Origin: Stenopsyche tienmushanensis
Taxonomy: Eukaryota; Arthropoda; Insecta; Trichoptera; Stenopsychidae
Length of the DNA stretch: 64,000 bases
Reading direction: 5' to 3'
Assembly: GCA_008973525.1 (NCBI GenBank)
Contig: WACJ01000057.1
Location: forward strand, 806,001 to 870,000
Shown piece by piece: positions 33,350-44,319 of this stretch (the stretch's first letter is position 1; every line of letters begins with the position of its first letter). Position numbers and translations under genes: made by a program. The notes under the pieces were generated by a model. It was given only the letters and a program-made list of their open reading frames with translations. It had not been told where the DNA came from and searched no databases.

Positions 33350-35340
33350 ATACACTGATATTCCACCTCAAGTAGACATAGCCGTTTATGGATGATTTAT
33401 TTGTAAGCAACGAGGTTCTTCTGCATTGTAATAAATCGATCAAAGTTACATTTTATTGTGAAAACAATAAGTTCGCTTGAGTTCTTCGAGCTTTGTAAGC
33501 GTATCAATATGCATGTAATTTGATTACATCATCTTGTTGTATCGCGGCCCACAAGTTTCCATATAGGAACAAAATCATTATGTTTGCTCAAATGATAGAT
33601 TTGAGTTGATTTACTGTTACATTGTTAAAATTTATTTCGTGATGTCAGCCATCCGAGATTCATTTTGACATGCTTTTATGCAATGTTGTTAAGAGATATT
33701 TTAAATAATTGAGCAAATTCAATCATACAAATCAAGGCAAATCTCTTTTTTTTATTAGTAGAGTTTAGTAAAAATTTGTAGTTAAATGTATCTTTTTGAA
33801 GTGAAATTGCAAATTGGTTTGAACGTCACGAAAAATGAAACTCCAAGCGGCAAGAATATCTGATTCAATTTTCATAAAAAAAAACAAATATCTGTTCGGT
33901 TATAATATGATTAACAGCGCTTCTTCATATCTATCACTACTAGACTTTTCAATCTCCACTGGAGTTACATCATCTTTCAAATATGTATAACATGACAAAG
34001 TACCTACCGTGCGCCTTGAAAGCTTTAACGCCCATTGGTGGGCGGTAGGGACCAATTTGACTACCAATTGGATGAAAACACTTCTAAATTGCACAATATT
34101 TATATATATATATCTGAGTGTGCTAAGAAATAATCGATACAGTCAATTATATAATATATCAAATACCACGCCATCAGTTCGTGAAGCAGTTTTCTTAATT
34201 GAATATCGTCTTCCCAAAACATAATAAGAGCCTAATGTCCGTTTGAGTATCTTCTTCACTTTTAAATGGAACACCTCATTAACAGTTAAATAGGTTTACG
34301 ACATTAACGCATTGGAAGATATCCAGAAAATCTAGGCTATATCTACACTGCTATAGCAATAAGTGGTTAGCTTGCCACATTGGCGAAAATATTCAAACAA
34401 TACTTCCTCTAAAATCGCCGGTTAGTTCGTGATTACTAACGCCTTTTTCGCCGGCAACTGAACCCAATTTCAAATCAGAAATCGCACATGTACCAACAAC
34501 GGCCACATTTTACGAGCATTTAAGCCATGTTATTTATAACCGGTTATTTTTAGCGATACGCAACTTTTGCGCAAACGTAACTAGAGTCCAGCAGCGACTT
34601 AATTTGAATGCGAGGGGTTAAATGTGATCGAGAATCACACGCAACAGTTAATGAAGCCGACTATTAATACGGATTTGATTATTCCACTTTGAAATTATTT
34701 CAAACACAAATATTATACACAAACGAACCCTTTTCTGGCTTACATGACAGCTCACTCTGGAAGCTTTTGAGCGCACGCTGAAATATTATATTATGCTAAT
34801 GTAACATGGAGCGATTTAATTTTTTTTTTCAGGAATCGAAAAATTATTCAAGAGCCTAGAGTCTGCTATGTTTTTGTATATAAATTATAAAGCGGATTCT
34901 TATATTTACAGTATAAAAAGACGAGGAAGAATATGCGGAGCGATCGAAAAGACATTAATCTTATCCGTGTGACTATCAATCTTTTAGTCTCTACTTCTTC
35001 CTCCCCTTGTTTACATTTATCAAACGTCTAATCTATTTATGTTTATTAAATCCTCGTTTTTTGTCGGATCTGCTGAGCCATCTATCCTTTTATGGTCTAC
35101 TTTTCTCGTTCACTAATTTGTTTACTAGCCCTTATTTGCCTATCACGATCTATTTGAATATTTATGGATACAGTTTAGTACGCAAATTTATTCTGGTTCG
35201 ACGTTAAAAATGAGTTATGTGAGATATATTTTGCGCTGTCCAATTAACGAAGATGACTATATTTGTCATAAGTGCAAGAACAACCTCCCCATATCATAAA
35301 ATAATCATATTTCGTTAATTAAATACACTCGGCCCTCGTA
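33350..35340. other. Unassigned, apparently low-copy sequence
   Basis: Longest stretch with no repeat similarity to the rest of the window, apart from an 18-bp module at 34036-34053 (see the CTCF-like site). A host regulatory or intronic segment is possible. Confidence 0.4.
34036..34053 (-). promoter_or_regulatory. Variant of the CTCF-like module
   Basis: The minus strand reads GGTCCCTACCGCCCACCA then ATGGGCG. The first 18 bases equal 36902-36919 exactly, but the motif downstream is weaker (CCACCAATGGGCG). Confidence 0.3.
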
Positions 35341-35345
35341 TAATA

Positions 35346-36240
35346 TTAGGGGGACCTGAAAGTATTCGAAAATTTAGTAATTCAATTCAAATTTATCAAT
35401 AGCTAACATTTTACGCACTTAAACCTTTTTTGTGCGGTAGATGTGTTCCGCGGAAAATCGCACAAAAAAAATCGCACACAAAAAGCTATGACGTACATAG
35501 AAAAAGTGAAGATGCATTCCATGGATTTTAGAAACCGCATAACTTCGAAACAGTTACATAAAATATATCCAAAATCGCATAAAAAAAGTTAATAAAAAAA
35601 AAACAGGAAAACAATAAGGAAATTAAATAATAACATTTTTGGTAACATTTAAAGAACGTTTTTTTTAAGGATGTCTAACATCTGGCATCTTACATGCCAG
35701 ACATCCACTAGAGAAATACTATTTTTCTTAATTACAAACTATCCTTGCTGTATTATAATTTTCGTTGCGATTTTCTCTTTCCGACAATATAATTTATATT
35801 TAGTAAAGATTTTACTTAAGTCCAACTCAAAAAAAAGTAGTAGGAATTTTGGAAATTCCTTTGGAGAATGTATTTTTAAAAGACGAAACATTGGAAAAGT
35901 GCAAAAAAAAACGAAATCATTTTTTTTTCAAATTCCGGTTAGTGTTGATGATTTATTTGCTATTTCATTTAAAATATCTCGATACGTACTCTTTATGAAA
36001 TAAAAAAATACTTTAAAAATCCGCATAACTTCGAAATCGCACAAAAAGAGGTTTGAGTGTATTTTATATTACAATATATAAGTTTCTTCATCAACACATC
36101 TTCCCATCCCTTTCGAAAATCTCAAAAACTTTCCAGTTTTGCTTTTGTCATGTTTCGTCGCTTGTTTTTATTGTATTCGGTCAAGGCGTGCGGCACCCAT
36201 CCTACTTCATAACACCCATCCTATTCGTTTTGCTGATGAT
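35346..36240 (+). mobile_element. K element copy 2, interrupted by an M-type MITE
   Basis: Left end TA then TTAGGGGGACCTGAAAGTAT. The internal block CCCATCCTACTTCATAACAC (about 36197) matches 29800-29820. The M-type element at 35416-36059 lies between them. The right terminal repeat is not found. Confidence 0.6.
35416..36059 (+). mobile_element. M-type MITE, longest copy (644 bp)
   Basis: Ends CACTTAAACCTTTTTTGTGC and, reversed, CACTCAAACCTCTTTTTGTG, with TA at 36060-36061; the left TA is mutated. Subterminal hairpin GTGCG/CGCAC around TTCCGCGGAA. The block CCTTTGGAGAATGTATTTTT is shared with 15572-15915. The single long open frame (35671-36003) shows no transposase motif. Confidence 0.8.
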
Positions 36241-36244
36241 TTTT

Positions 36245-36590
36245 AAATATATTTATACCTATTTTCTTCTCGAACTTTTATAGACCTAACCTCACTATTA
36301 GTAGTAGTTTTTATGGCATTTCGCTATGACGACCTTTTTTAATTATGGCACATTTCGATCGATTTACGGCCTACAATGTTTCGCTATACAGCCAAAAATT
36401 GTTATATTATTTCTTATACGACCTTCTTTTAAGTTTCAACTGCTCAGATATACGGCCAGCTTTTCCAGAATGTATTTAGGCCGTAAAGCAAAGCATTTGT
36501 ATAATATGTAGTGATAATCGCTTCTTATAATTCAAAATGTAAAATAATCGTTGATTTTCAGATGATAGTTAAGCAATACTTTAAATATGT
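36245..36590. other. Unassigned sequence
   Basis: TTTCGCTATACAGCC-like and CTTATACGACC-like words recur between 36325 and 36460, possibly subterminal repeats of an unrecognised element. Confidence 0.3.
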
Positions 36591-36593
36591 TTA

Positions 36594-36803
36594 CCCGTTG
36601 ATGAGGAATCCCGCATATGCTGCGAAAGGATTCAAGTGATACAAAAAGAGCACTAGCAGCGTAAATCGGAGACAGAGACGAAGAACGAATATTGTGTGCA
36701 AGTGTTAAGGTTCATTTATTAATATACGAGATTCATTCACGCTACACGGTCCTGAGAGCATCTATGTTTAACTTCATTCAAACTTAATTCACTAATCAAT
36801 GGG
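36594..36803 (+). mobile_element. R-B element, short derivative
   Basis: Ends CCCGTTGATGAGGAATCCCG and, reversed, CCCATTGATTAGTGAA. Flanks are TTTA and TAAA, each one change from TTAA. Contains the CACGCTACACGGTCCTGA core; about 210 bp, internally deleted. Confidence 0.65.
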
Positions 36804-36901
36804 TAAATTGTCATTTTAGCTTAACAATCTTACCGTACGTATTTCTCAATGTCAATATGAGTTTTTTCTGCCAATTATATAAATATTTTTAGCATCAACC
36901 T

Positions 36902-36928
36902 GGTCCCTACCGCCCACCAGAGGGCGCT
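36902..36928 (+). promoter_or_regulatory. CTCF-like binding motif
   Basis: CCACCAGAGGGCGC at 36914-36927 fits the general CTCF core (CCASYAGRKGGC type) at every position. It is preceded by GGTCCCTACCGCC, shared with 34036-34053. CTCF is conserved in most insects. Binding is inference from motif match alone. Confidence 0.4.
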
Positions 36929-36929
36929 C

Positions 36930-38085
36930 GATGTTTTATAGTGGATAGTAGAGGTTTTATCATGTTGTTTGAATGATTCTGTAACCACCTTAAACCACAA
37001 TCACTCTGAAACGAAACCAAAAATCAATAACTGGTAAAACCATTATTTTATTCCAGTGTACCCAGAATTTACAACGGCCGCATTCCTATGAGATCTGATG
37101 GCCTGTCGCTTTCTCCGCGTCACATCGATTGTCCTTAAATTAGGTCTGTTCTGGATGTTCTTAGACTGCGAAATTCATGGCGTTTTCATGAAGAATCCAT
37201 AGACACGTTTGATGTTTTAATTAATATTTGTATTCATCCGCAAAATGATTTGAACCAGCTTTAAGTAGGAACTCTAATACACAAACATAAGGAAATAATT
37301 GGCAGCGCTTTTGGAACACTTTGTACGCTGACATATATCTCCGAAACGGAGGAACACAGTATCCGGAATTTATAATAAAGACATTACAGTAAATTAGGCG
37401 AAATGCCCCTTCCTTTGTAAGGCAAAATCTATTCCGATTTTTCATAACGCCATCAAAGCCTATATATCATATCCCGGGTCGCGCACACTCCCGCAGGATC
37501 GTTTGGCTAGATATAATTTTTAAACATTTATTCATTATTATTTCACACACGAAGATTTTTCCACAAAAGAATCCGCGATAATAAAGACATTGTGAATAAT
37601 GTGTTTGTTAAGAAAAACCTCCCTTGCTCGTGTTCAGTGCCTCACTTTATCATATTTTTTTTCTTCCACAAACAGCCATTGCTGTAAGCGCGTTACCGCC
37701 TCGCAATATCTGCCATATATTACATCGATATTGCTCGTTAGGGGCTACACCCCTTCATATTACGGTGGGTGAGCATTTTTTCAATTACTTTGTCAAAATG
37801 CTTTTAAAAATATTCACGATCCGCCACGTCCCTGGGAAATTCGGAAAATGCCCCGGAAGATTCATGAACTTGTTCGCGTCGAAGCGCTTAAGACGTACGC
37901 AAATTGTTTGCATTAACCAGTAGCCGTCGACGAGACTTCTGCATATCAATTTACATCAAAACACTTACCATTAGATTCAAAAAAAAAGTGTAAGTACGCA
38001 TAATTCTGTTTTTGCGCGGTTTTATTAACACGATTTGGATATAACAAGGTCTAAAAGGGGGAGGAGGGGGAAAATAATGATTGAA
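36930..38085. other. Unassigned sequence
   Basis: No gene or repeat recognised; a 99-codon frame at 37624-37923 and the minus frame 37221-37445 lack motifs. Confidence 0.4.
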
Positions 38086-38089
38086 TGAA

Positions 38090-38310
38090 ACATTGAGTGT
38101 GGAGATTAGTGAATCGGAGACAGAGAGAGTATCTTGCGTCTCATCATACATTGATGGCAAAGTCGTGCTGTAAAGGTACCCCTACAAGTCTAAATAGTAC
38201 AAATTAGAGAATCATCACATCAACAATAAACACTAAAATCCAACAATATCAACAGTGTTAAGGTTCATTTATTGATATACAAGCTTTACTCACACTGTGA
38301 GAAAGGGAGA
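38090..38310 (+). repeat. R-B fragment
   Basis: CATTGAGTGTGGAGATTAGT, GAATCGGAGACAGAGAGAG, TGTAAAGGTACCCCTACA, then AACAGTGTTAAGGTTCATTT and TTGATATACAAGCTTTACTC. No terminal TTAA recognised. Confidence 0.7.
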
Positions 38311-38418
38311 ATAGTTTATATTTTTCCATCTGTGTCGCATACACACGTACATACATAAACATGCTATGCACATAAAGCAATCACTACACCAATGGTACGC
38401 TAATTTTATTATATATTA

Positions 38419-39466
38419 TTAGATAAAGCGGAAATAAATGTCATTTTTTTTGGCTGGTCTCGGGTTGCTGTCGAGTGAATACGTCAAGGTTGGTATCATT
38501 TTGAAGCTCTGTTGTTTGTTTTACTTTTTCGAATATTTTTACATTTTTTTAGCCATAGTGAAAATGTCCAAGCCAGAAATTGATGAGACCCATTTGCGAT
38601 CTTGTTTACTGTTTTTATTCGATAAAGGATTAAAAGCAAAAGAAGCTACCCAGAGCATATGTGATAGATATGGCAACATATTGAATATTCGAAAATGCCA
38701 TAGATGGTTCAAAAAATTCAAAAGTGGCGACAGAGATTTGAAAAATAAACCAAAATCAGAACGACCTCCAATAATCGATGATGACGCATTAAATTCTCTG
38801 GTAGAATCTGATCATCGAAAAATAATAAAGAAATTATCGCTAAACATCGGATGTTCCTTATCGACAGTAAAAGACCATTTGAAAAAACATAGACAGGAAA
38901 TTTGGGTACCGCACGAGCTGTCATCAACGGTCTTGGAACAACGGATAATCATTTGTTCATCGCTATTGTCCACGTTTGAAACCGATCCATTTTTAAAAAG
39001 GATCGTTACTGGGGATGAGATGTGGATCTTCTATAACAGTCCGAGAAGGAAAAAACAGTGGCTTTCCTCAAATCAAGTACCTTTTTCTACCCCTCGACTG
39101 TCATTATCCTTGAAAAAGGTCCTCCTTTGTGTTTGGTGGGATTTTTTTGCCTTTGGAAGTGCTGCAACATCCACCATATTCTCCTGATATTGCACCTTCA
39201 GACTATCATCTTTTCAAGTCATTAGAACATTCGCTTCGCGATTAAAAAAATCACTTCTTTGGAACAAGTTTAAAATAATTTGGATTCTTACTTTAATGGA
39301 AAACCGGCCGAATTTTACGATAGAGGCATTAAAAAACTACCTAATCTGTGGAGGGTGATTTTAAATAACAATGGAAATTATTTAATTGAGTAAAACTGCA
39401 TAGCTTTTATTTAAAAAAAAAATTCTCCAAATAACAAAAAATGACATTTCTTTCCGTTTTACCTAA
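38419..39466 (+). mobile_element. mariner element with both ends (lineage 4)
   Basis: TA at 38417-38418 and 39467-39468. Left end TTAGATAAAGCGGAAATAAA, reversed right end TTAGGTAAAACGGAAAGAAA; both continue TGTCATTTTT. About 30 bp of inverted repeat with a few differences. Total 1048 bp, against about 1.3 kb typical of full mariners, in keeping with the internal deletion in its transposase. Confidence 0.92.
38564..39355 (+). pseudogene. mariner transposase lacking the second catalytic Asp
   Basis: The start MSKPEIDETHLRSCLLFLF follows the 5' repeat at mariner-like spacing. Residues about 5-110 give both helix-turn-helix parts (HRWFKKFKSGDRDLKNKPKS; LSLNIGCSLSTVKDHLKK), then WVPHELSS linker and RIVTGDEMWIFYN, which holds the first catalytic Asp. 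After VLLCVWWDF the sequence joins, out of frame, to LEVLQHPPYSPDIAPSDYHL, which holds the third Asp. The roughly 50-residue segment with HQDN, including the second Asp, is gone. One deletion plus the frame change inactivates an otherwise well-kept gene. The upstream 42 codons open from 38438 are 5' UTR, not protein (inference). Confidence 0.9.
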
Positions 39467-39469
39467 TAC

Positions 39470-40890
39470 ATCACTATCGTTAAGTTAATAATTTCCGTTA
39501 ATAAATAGAAAAAAGAAATGCATTAAATCAACGTTTTGATCTACAATGTCGCTACGTAGACGATCAACATAATTGAGCTAAAATTAATAAGCATTATTAA
39601 GATCCTAGTGCGTTTATCAGTGTAAAAATAATTAACATCCTCGGGCTCGTATGTCAATCTTAAATGATAATCATCAATCAAGAACTCTACAGGTGAGATT
39701 TCTTGATACAGGATTCTTCATGTGGTAGTTTTCGATTGTACCCTAGCCGTTGGGACTTAAATCGTAGTACTAAAATGTGACAATTATGCGCTATCAAGGG
39801 TCGTGTATTACAATGTTTAATAATCGAATAAAATCGTTCATTATAACAATGAAAATAATACAAGCGATATTCGACACTTACGCTCGGATGGCCCGCGGGA
39901 TCATCAGGTACATGCTCATATGGAGATTTTAATCATATATGATCCTTTCCTTTGAATTGGTATATTTTTATGATTGCAATTTTTCATCGTCATTCGTTCC
40001 TGGATGATGAAAACGTCGCAGCCACAGCATGACAGCTCTCTTTGGAGCGCTCGCCCGATTCTATGAATCGCATAATAGAATGTGGTAGCCAGTTCGTGAG
40101 TCTCGATCGGCAATCTTAATTCCAAAAGAAATAAGACATCAAATGATATGCGTGAATGTTGTGATGATCGCAGTGTACATAAATTTATTTAGATGTTAAT
40201 CTACTTACATACAACTCATGCACGAGACCAGAGCACTTACATCGTCCGCCAGGGATGCCAGAATTCTGCTTCGGAAGGGCCACAACTTTAATTCTTCAAA
40301 TTCTTCAAAAATATAGCATCTACGTTTAAATAATTTAAAAATTAATTCACTTCTCAAAGGGTTAATTTTTCCACAAATAAAAGCGTGAAAACGGGCAAAT
40401 TTGCCGCTAGTATAAAGAAGCTTGTTTGCAATCTTTCTCACTCTTATTTGAACGCGCTAATGATGTTGTTGAAGTGGTTGCGCCTAAGAACACAGCAGGT
40501 GTGTCCTCAGCACGGAAAGATTTAAGTCAATTTGCACTTGCAATTCAATATACAAGAACTACTATTACTGGATAATTTTTTGTTAACATTTTCATGCAAC
40601 GGAGGCGATATTATCACATTTGAGCAGGAAGCAAATGCTTCTGAACGCAGATGAAATCAGCTAGAAATTGATTTCGACATTGAATATGAAATTTGTACAA
40701 ATAGATAGCGATATACCAGCGCATATTTTATGGTCAATATTGTTATCTTACCCAATTAAATATTTAAATACAAGCCGGAAGACGATAATGAGGATACATA
40801 CAAAAAAAGGTGTTCATTATTTTCCCCGCATTTATCGGTCGTCTTAATCGCGTCAAATTATTGAGAAGAAACTATCACATGTTTCCATAA
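39470..40890. other. Unassigned sequence
   Basis: No gene or repeat recognised. Confidence 0.4.
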
Positions 40891-40894
40891 AATG

Positions 40895-41256
40895 ATGAAT
40901 TGGGTTTTGTTCGTTCGAAATGCGCTGCCATATCGCTCATCAAATTGCAATAAAATTTCGTCCATTTATTGCTAAGGATTTTGTGAGTAATATAAGCATA
41001 GTTTAATATATAAAAATCAATGTTTGTTTGTCCGTATTTAATGCGCTGCCATACCGTTCATTCGATTGCGATAAAACTTTGCCAAATTATTGTTTGCATT
41101 TTCTCAAATAATATAGGCATAGTATAATTGACTTAAAGTAGATCTTATATATAAAAAACAATGTTTATATGTTTGTTCATATTTATAATAAAACCAACAA
41201 AATTTAAACAAATAAACCATTATTTAAGTAATGTAACACGCCGGGTACCAGCTATG
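40895..41256 (+). mobile_element. Helitron-like non-autonomous relic
   Basis: Two related blocks start ATATAAAAATCAATGTTTG (about 41008) and ATATAAAAAACAATGTTTA (about 41150). Both GCGCTGCCATATCGCTCAT and GCGCTGCCATACCGTTCATT occur, followed by AATTGCAATAAAATTT-type words. The end is CACGCCGGGTACCAGCTATG. A CGCCGGGTA..CAGCTA end is common in insect Helitron-type repeats. No Rep/helicase is encoded. Confidence 0.45.
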
Positions 41257-41259
41257 AAA

Positions 41260-42395
41260 AATGTTTAAAATTCAGTTTGGATGGATTTTTTTAAAAAGGG
41301 GATTTTTCATTGTCAATGCATATTTTAACACATTTTCTGCAATTTCTTGGGTCACCTTGATTCGCCGTGACGACGGTGTTGCCTGTCTGATCATATAATG
41401 ATGGACGTTTCCTCAGACGTTTATAATTCGAACAGCCTTCCTAGAATTGAGACGCCCAGGGCGCAGAACACTCGCCTAATATCGATTATATCCGTATTTT
41501 TTTCAAATCGCCACGGTAAAATAGCACCGGCAAAAAAGTCAAGAGGCAATCCTTTCGTGATGAACCTGTGTGCAGAACGGTCATTCCCGATCACGCGCGT
41601 GTTGACACACATATGCATATTTAAATAAACGTATGAATACACAATGTACGCCCGTCGGATAGGAGCTCGCATAAAACGCGAACGGAAAAAAATGGATGTA
41701 AATTTATCACGAAATATCAGTCAAAGTAATGAATGCTGCGAGATGGCGTCCAGTGGCGTGCGTCCTCGAATGCAAATCGTTACAAGTGCGGCGGGAGGCT
41801 CGGGGCTAATCCATAATCGTACGTCAAAATATAAATTGTTGACGCTAACGGCCTGCGTGGCAACTGAGTCCCGGTACCCTAAGACTCTGTTTAATCACAC
41901 TTAATAGCTGTAGAAGGTCCTTGCACAGTCCCTCCCCCCTCCCCAATCCCTCCCTGGCTGTATTTATTTGAAAAAACCACTTCATTCCACCTCACCACAA
42001 CACTTATCACGCAATTTACGAATTTATTTTGGAAACACGATGCCTGAGCTGATACAACTAGTTTCTCAATATCTTTCAAATCGTCACACAATACTATGCA
42101 ATATAAACATTGCAGCACGGTATAAAGTTCCCTTCATCCGCAGACGCGCAGATATAGAAAATAAAAAGGTTAGGATCACGAATTTTCAGATCTGACACCA
42201 TTGTGGCGAGCGTTCTCCGCTGGATCTGGAGTTATAATGTCTTGTTCTTCGTTATGTGCCCTGTCCTCCAAATTACGAGTACCTTGGGGAAGTAAGTACA
42301 TCATCTATTGTAGTCCCTTTTAAAATGAGATTGGACACGTGATAGCACATTAGATATTCCCTGTTATATTTTCAGTTAACCTTATTCCCTTTTTC
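41260..42395. other. Unassigned sequence
   Basis: Several short open frames without motifs. 42190-42300 is less AT-rich but unrecognised. Confidence 0.4.
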
Positions 42396-42399
42396 GCCA

Positions 42400-43375
42400 T
42401 CGCACCTTCGGATGCACGTTGGAGGGCTCGAAATGAAAGGAGTAGGCGCCTGGAAACTCTGCATAATAATCCGGGGGCTAGCGGGTCAGATCACACAGCA
42501 GTGCACAAGCGTGGACTTTGTATACAAAATCCGAATAACAAAGTCATTGTCTGTCCCATTACATAGTGTCACTTCAGGATTGCCTACGAGAGCATTACCA
42601 CATATGGAGCAAGAGTATGAGTGGACAGGCTTGGACCTTGTACAACGGCAGCCACTACTAAGAATCACTGAAGCGTACAGAACAACTGCTGCAGACAGCC
42701 TCCCTGTTGTGGGACTGTGTGTGCAGGGATCCTTTCATGGACGCGGATCACGCTCTGTGATCGTGTTTGGACATGTCGCCCGAGAGAGAGGCTCTCCTGT
42801 GCCGAATCAGAGGTCCTTTTTCTGGACCTCTTGGCCACAGAGACTTGGTGGCCAGCCCCGGTGCCTTTTCGGCACTCAAGACCTTCTGCCATAGCTTCGG
42901 AACCAAATCCGCCTTGGACGTTGCAGTGAGTTGAATGTTCCGGTGCCAAGGCCGGCCCACTGGCGGAGATTCGTCAGCCATATCTTATGCAATTCCTGAC
43001 TCCAATGACCAATGATATTTCCCTGTATTCCATGAATTTTTCAGTATCCTTCTGTATGCCCACATTTCGAACGCTTGGAGCATTTTGTGCATGGCGTCAG
43101 AGACCATGATTCCGACACATATAAAAAACGCTGAGTACATACAATGTTGCGCGGCGAAATTCCTGATCGAAAATGGTAAAACCTCGGAAATTGGCGAAAA
43201 GAGCATGCCATCATATGCGTCTTATGCACTCAATGATTTTTGTCGACACACCAAGGAAGCGGCGTTAGCTAGTTGGCAGGAAAGATGGTGTGCGTCAATT
43301 ATAGGCCACCACCACTCACTATTCTTCTCCTCGGTTAAATTAGGTTAACATGCAGTTTAGGACTTCGTTACGTAG
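42400..43375 (+). mobile_element. Heavily decayed R1-like LINE
   Basis: Begins with the CATCGCACCTTCGGATGCAC leader-like block also seen at 12822 and with hairpin module H (42457-42500), then pol-derived coding relics. Neither boundary is sharp and no tail is preserved. It is more diverged than the L1 and L2 copies. Confidence 0.65.
42600..43300 (+). pseudogene. R1-like pol C-terminal relic
   Basis: LDLVQRQPLLRITEAYRTTA followed by ADSLPVVG matches the LLR.T.AYRT.S..AL.V..G block after the RT domain. In the next frame AGILSWTRI...RPRERLS matches the IP..LL..ER segment. Further on, CRHTKEAALASWQERWC corresponds to the R..T...WQ.RW motif. About 300 bp between the last two blocks are unrelated or scrambled. 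The 160-codon open frame at 42412-42894 is therefore a chance fusion across leader and pol relic, not a gene. Confidence 0.7.
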
Positions 43376-43379
43376 GTTT

Positions 43380-43580
43380 AAGTTTTCCCCGATCTTGGAA
43401 TAACCATGCAGAGATCAATTCATGGACGCAGATCATATTCTGTGGACATAACCGGGCATGGTGTTCGATCGCAAGGTACTCATTCGAAGTGGCAGCGATC
43501 TGAAAGACGGACCGATTGTACACAGAAAACCTTGTGGCCATTTCCTCCTCTTTTGAAGCGTTTAAACCTTAATATACAAC
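43380..43580. repeat. Dispersed block G, copy 3
   Basis: GTACTCATTCGAAGTGGCAG, GAAAGACGGACCGATTG, ACCTTGTGGCCATTTCCTCC and CTTTTGAAGC parallel 32955-33055 and 30500-30600. Confidence 0.45.
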
Positions 43581-43599
43581 TCGGGTCAGAGAAAGATAC

Positions 43600-44210
43600 C
43601 CATGTCGTCGATTCATCTAACACTTAAGCTATGGCTGAGAGAAAATATTTTCATACTCTCTCTGTCTAAAATCACACATAAACATCATATCTTTCGTTCA
43701 TCACATGCTAGTCCAAAATCAACATCCCACATTGATATTTGACCCACAACATTTAGATCGATCCACATCAGCACAGTCTCGTTATTTAATAGCCACGTCT
43801 TATATATTTGCATCGATTTTTTTTCACCCCATAATTTACAAAAAACGATCAGAAAGCGATCATCGACCCAAATTATGACCAGAACACGTCCTCGTTTTCC
43901 ATTGAAATTCAATTTCTTAAGCTTTATCAACGAACAATTCGACAGCTTCGGTGGCATAAAGTTATCACTTGATTGTATAGAGCCTTTAGTGGACATGAAT
44001 ATATAAACCGGAAATTTAAATCCAGTGACATAATACATCAGCTGAAACGCTTTAGTGTTGATGTATGCGAAAAAGGTCGCTTGAATCTGGTTTGAAAGTT
44101 GGCCGACTGAGACAAAAACGGAATATCAACAATGACAACCAAAGACTATTTAAACTGTAGTGAACTCTGTGCCTTTACAATTAAAACTGTCATCTTTGGT
44201 ACAGGTATTC
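43600..44210. other. Unassigned sequence
   Basis: A 117-codon minus-strand open frame (43685-44038) has no motif I recognise. It lies just downstream of the transposase relic at 44215 on the same strand, so it could be part of that element. Confidence 0.35.
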
Positions 44211-44214
44211 AGAT

Positions 44215-44312
44215 TGTTTTTATCCATTTTTAAAGAAGCAATTCTATTCATCCAAAAATGTGCCTCATCGCTTAATACGATTTTTTTTTGGCGAAATGAT
44301 TCCCTAAATTTG
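44215..44312 (-). pseudogene. DDE transposase relic, first-Asp block
   Basis: Minus-strand reading FRESFRQKKIVLSDEAHFWM followed by NRIASLK matches the first catalytic Asp block (FSDEAHFWLNG type) of the insect transposase family whose other parts appear at 17955-18200 and 4835-5215. Only about 33 residues are readable. Confidence 0.55.
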
Positions 44313-44319
44313 ATAGTTT

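Noticed and set aside
35671..36003. 110-codon frame inside the M-type MITE as a transposase
   Set aside because: No DDE blocks or helix-turn-helix; the related copy at 3215-3576 lacks the region.
42412..42894. 160-codon open frame as a gene
   Set aside because: It runs across a leader-like repeat and the pol relic of a decayed LINE; only its middle matches a known block, and flanking frames continue that match.
43685..44038. 117-codon minus-strand frame as a gene
   Set aside because: AT-rich, no motif, no splice or start context; possibly part of the transposase relic beside it, but not shown.
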